From: Desulfobacterales bacterium
Lineage (GTDB): Bacteria; Desulfobacterota; Desulfobacteria; Desulfobacterales; JAFDCJ01
Reading direction: 5' to 3'
Length of the DNA stretch: 6,030 nucleotides
NCBI GenBank assembly: GCA_020345785.1
Contig: CP070771.1
Location: 1,419,888 to 1,425,917 of the forward strand
Shown: one piece after another, positions 5,484-6,030 of the stretch
Layout: the number at the start of each line of letters is the position of its first letter
Numbering within the stretch: position 1 is the first letter of the stretch
Program-made: the position numbers and the translations under genes
The notes under the pieces: generated by a model
Databases searched by the model: none
Seen by the model: the letters and a program-made list of their open reading frames with translations, nothing else
What the model was told of the DNA's origin: nothing

Positions 5484-5625
5484 GCCGCAAGTTGATGCAA
5501 GGTTTCAGGTTTCGAGTGTCAGATTTTGCGCACCCGACCTTCGCGAGGGCAGGCTTGGCGGGCATGCCGAAAAACGATACCGACCCTTCAAATAGACAGG
5601 ATACCATCCTTCGATATTCTCTTTT
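5484..5625. repeat. 142-bp gap within the operon: heptamers, GC-rich island, dispersed repeat
   Basis: Three pieces interrupt an otherwise tight gene cluster. First, in-phase 7-mers gtttcag, gtttcga, gtgtcag lie at 5502-5522. Second, a GC-rich island at about 5529-5569 includes the palindrome ggcatgcc (5561-5568) and the near-palindrome ccttcgcgagg (5539-5548), giving only weak stems. Third, minus-strand gaatatcgaaggatggtatcc (5619-5599) is a relative of the arms at 1016-1036 and 1068-1088. Two minus-strand frames across the gap (5413-5607 and 5505-5744) are made of this material and are not credible genes. It could hold an internal promoter for the PHP gene, but none is clear. Confidence 0.5.
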
Positions 5626-5976
5626 TCACTTCTCCTGATGGTTGCCCACCCCCATGGAATACATTTGCCCTGCAAGTTGATACGCCGAGTCGGAGCTGAG
5701 CAGGATTGGTATGCCCTCCTGATTTGCTTTTTGCAGGGTTTCATCGTCCGGTGTCTGGCCGCCGGTTATGATGACGGCGGCCATTTCACGCAGGACAGCG
5801 ACCGCCACAATGTTTTGATGCCCCTGAATCGTCAGCCAGATACAGCCTTCGGGGGCATTGGCCATTATTTCACTGAGCAGATCACCGCAGTAGCCGTCTT
5901 CGACCCGGCGTTCAAGGCCCTTTTCACCGGCAGCAACCTGCAGGCCAAAACTTGCCACGAGATCATTTACCGTCAT
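5626..5976 (-). CDS. DRTGG-domain protein
   Basis: Small soluble protein, 116 residues from the ATG at 5976, consisting of one DRTGG domain. This is the small domain also found between the CBS and phosphotransacetylase parts of some Pta proteins, and it is thought to be regulatory. Family features: VEDGYCGDLLSEIMANA (25-41), CIWLTIQGHQNIVAVAVL (45-62), AAVIITGGQTPDDETLQKA (66-84) and EGIPILLSSDSAYQLAGQMY (87-106). Two close ATGs exist. The one at 5985 touches an AGGAA (5986-5990) with no spacer, while the one at 5976 has that AGGAA 9 nt upstream, so 5976 is preferred; the difference is three residues. The frame stays open to 6027 but has no better start. It is the most upstream gene seen in the cluster with PHP, ATPase and ferredoxin. 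Ligand and partners are unknown. Confidence 0.82.
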   Translation of the reverse strand: MTVNDLVASFGLQVAAGEKGLERRVEDGYCGDLLSEIMANAPEGCIWLTIQGHQNIVAVAVLREMAAVIITGGQTPDDETLQKANQEGIPILLSSDSAYQLAGQMYSMGVGNHQEK

Positions 5977-6030
5977 GTCGCTCATTTCCTTTTTTCTCTT
6001 GTATTTGATGTTGCTGCGTGCACTCAACCA

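Overview
The window reads as chromosome of an anaerobic, sulfate-reducer-like bacterium, most likely a Desulfobacterota (delta-proteobacterial) lineage. This is inferred from four things: an AhbB-type siroheme decarboxylase (the heme route typical of sulfate reducers), a DRTGG / PHP / HATPase / thioredoxin-like ferredoxin gene set known from anaerobes, moderate GC, and intergenic spaces filled with degenerate 7-bp-period repeats and small palindromes. No species can be named from the sequence alone.

Layout. Bases 3-875 (+) hold the C-terminal part of an MscS-superfamily mechanosensitive channel whose start lies before the window. Bases 876-1558 hold no gene but a run of palindromic modules (1005-1105, 1118-1190, 1204-1255) and a heptamer-periodic tract (about 1435-1515). 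All remaining genes are on the minus strand. ahbB (1559-2041) is the AsnC/Lrp-fold heme biosynthesis enzyme subunit. It is followed by a 307-bp spacer with nested inverted repeats, and then mtnA (2349-3452), a methylthioribose-1-phosphate isomerase of the Rhodospirillum rubrum-like sequence type. A 338-bp spacer with two opposed heptamer arrays separates mtnA from the last transcription unit.

That unit runs from right to left: DRTGG-domain protein (5626-5976), a 142-bp repeat-bearing gap, PHP-domain phosphoesterase (4734-5483), HATPase-domain protein (4152-4733, TTG start touching the PHP stop codon) and a small thioredoxin-like [2Fe-2S] ferredoxin (3791-4159, overlapping the ATPase gene by 8 bp). 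As I recall, such sets sit beside NuoF-like flavoproteins and [FeFe] hydrogenases. Here the ferredoxin is the last gene and no NuoF or hydrogenase follows, so the module looks free-standing at this end. Its function is not established, and it is the best candidate in the window for an uncharacterised system.

The most distinctive non-coding signal is that every gap longer than 100 bp carries repeats with a 7-bp period. Different heptamer families are used in different gaps, and they often occur as opposed (inverted) arrays.
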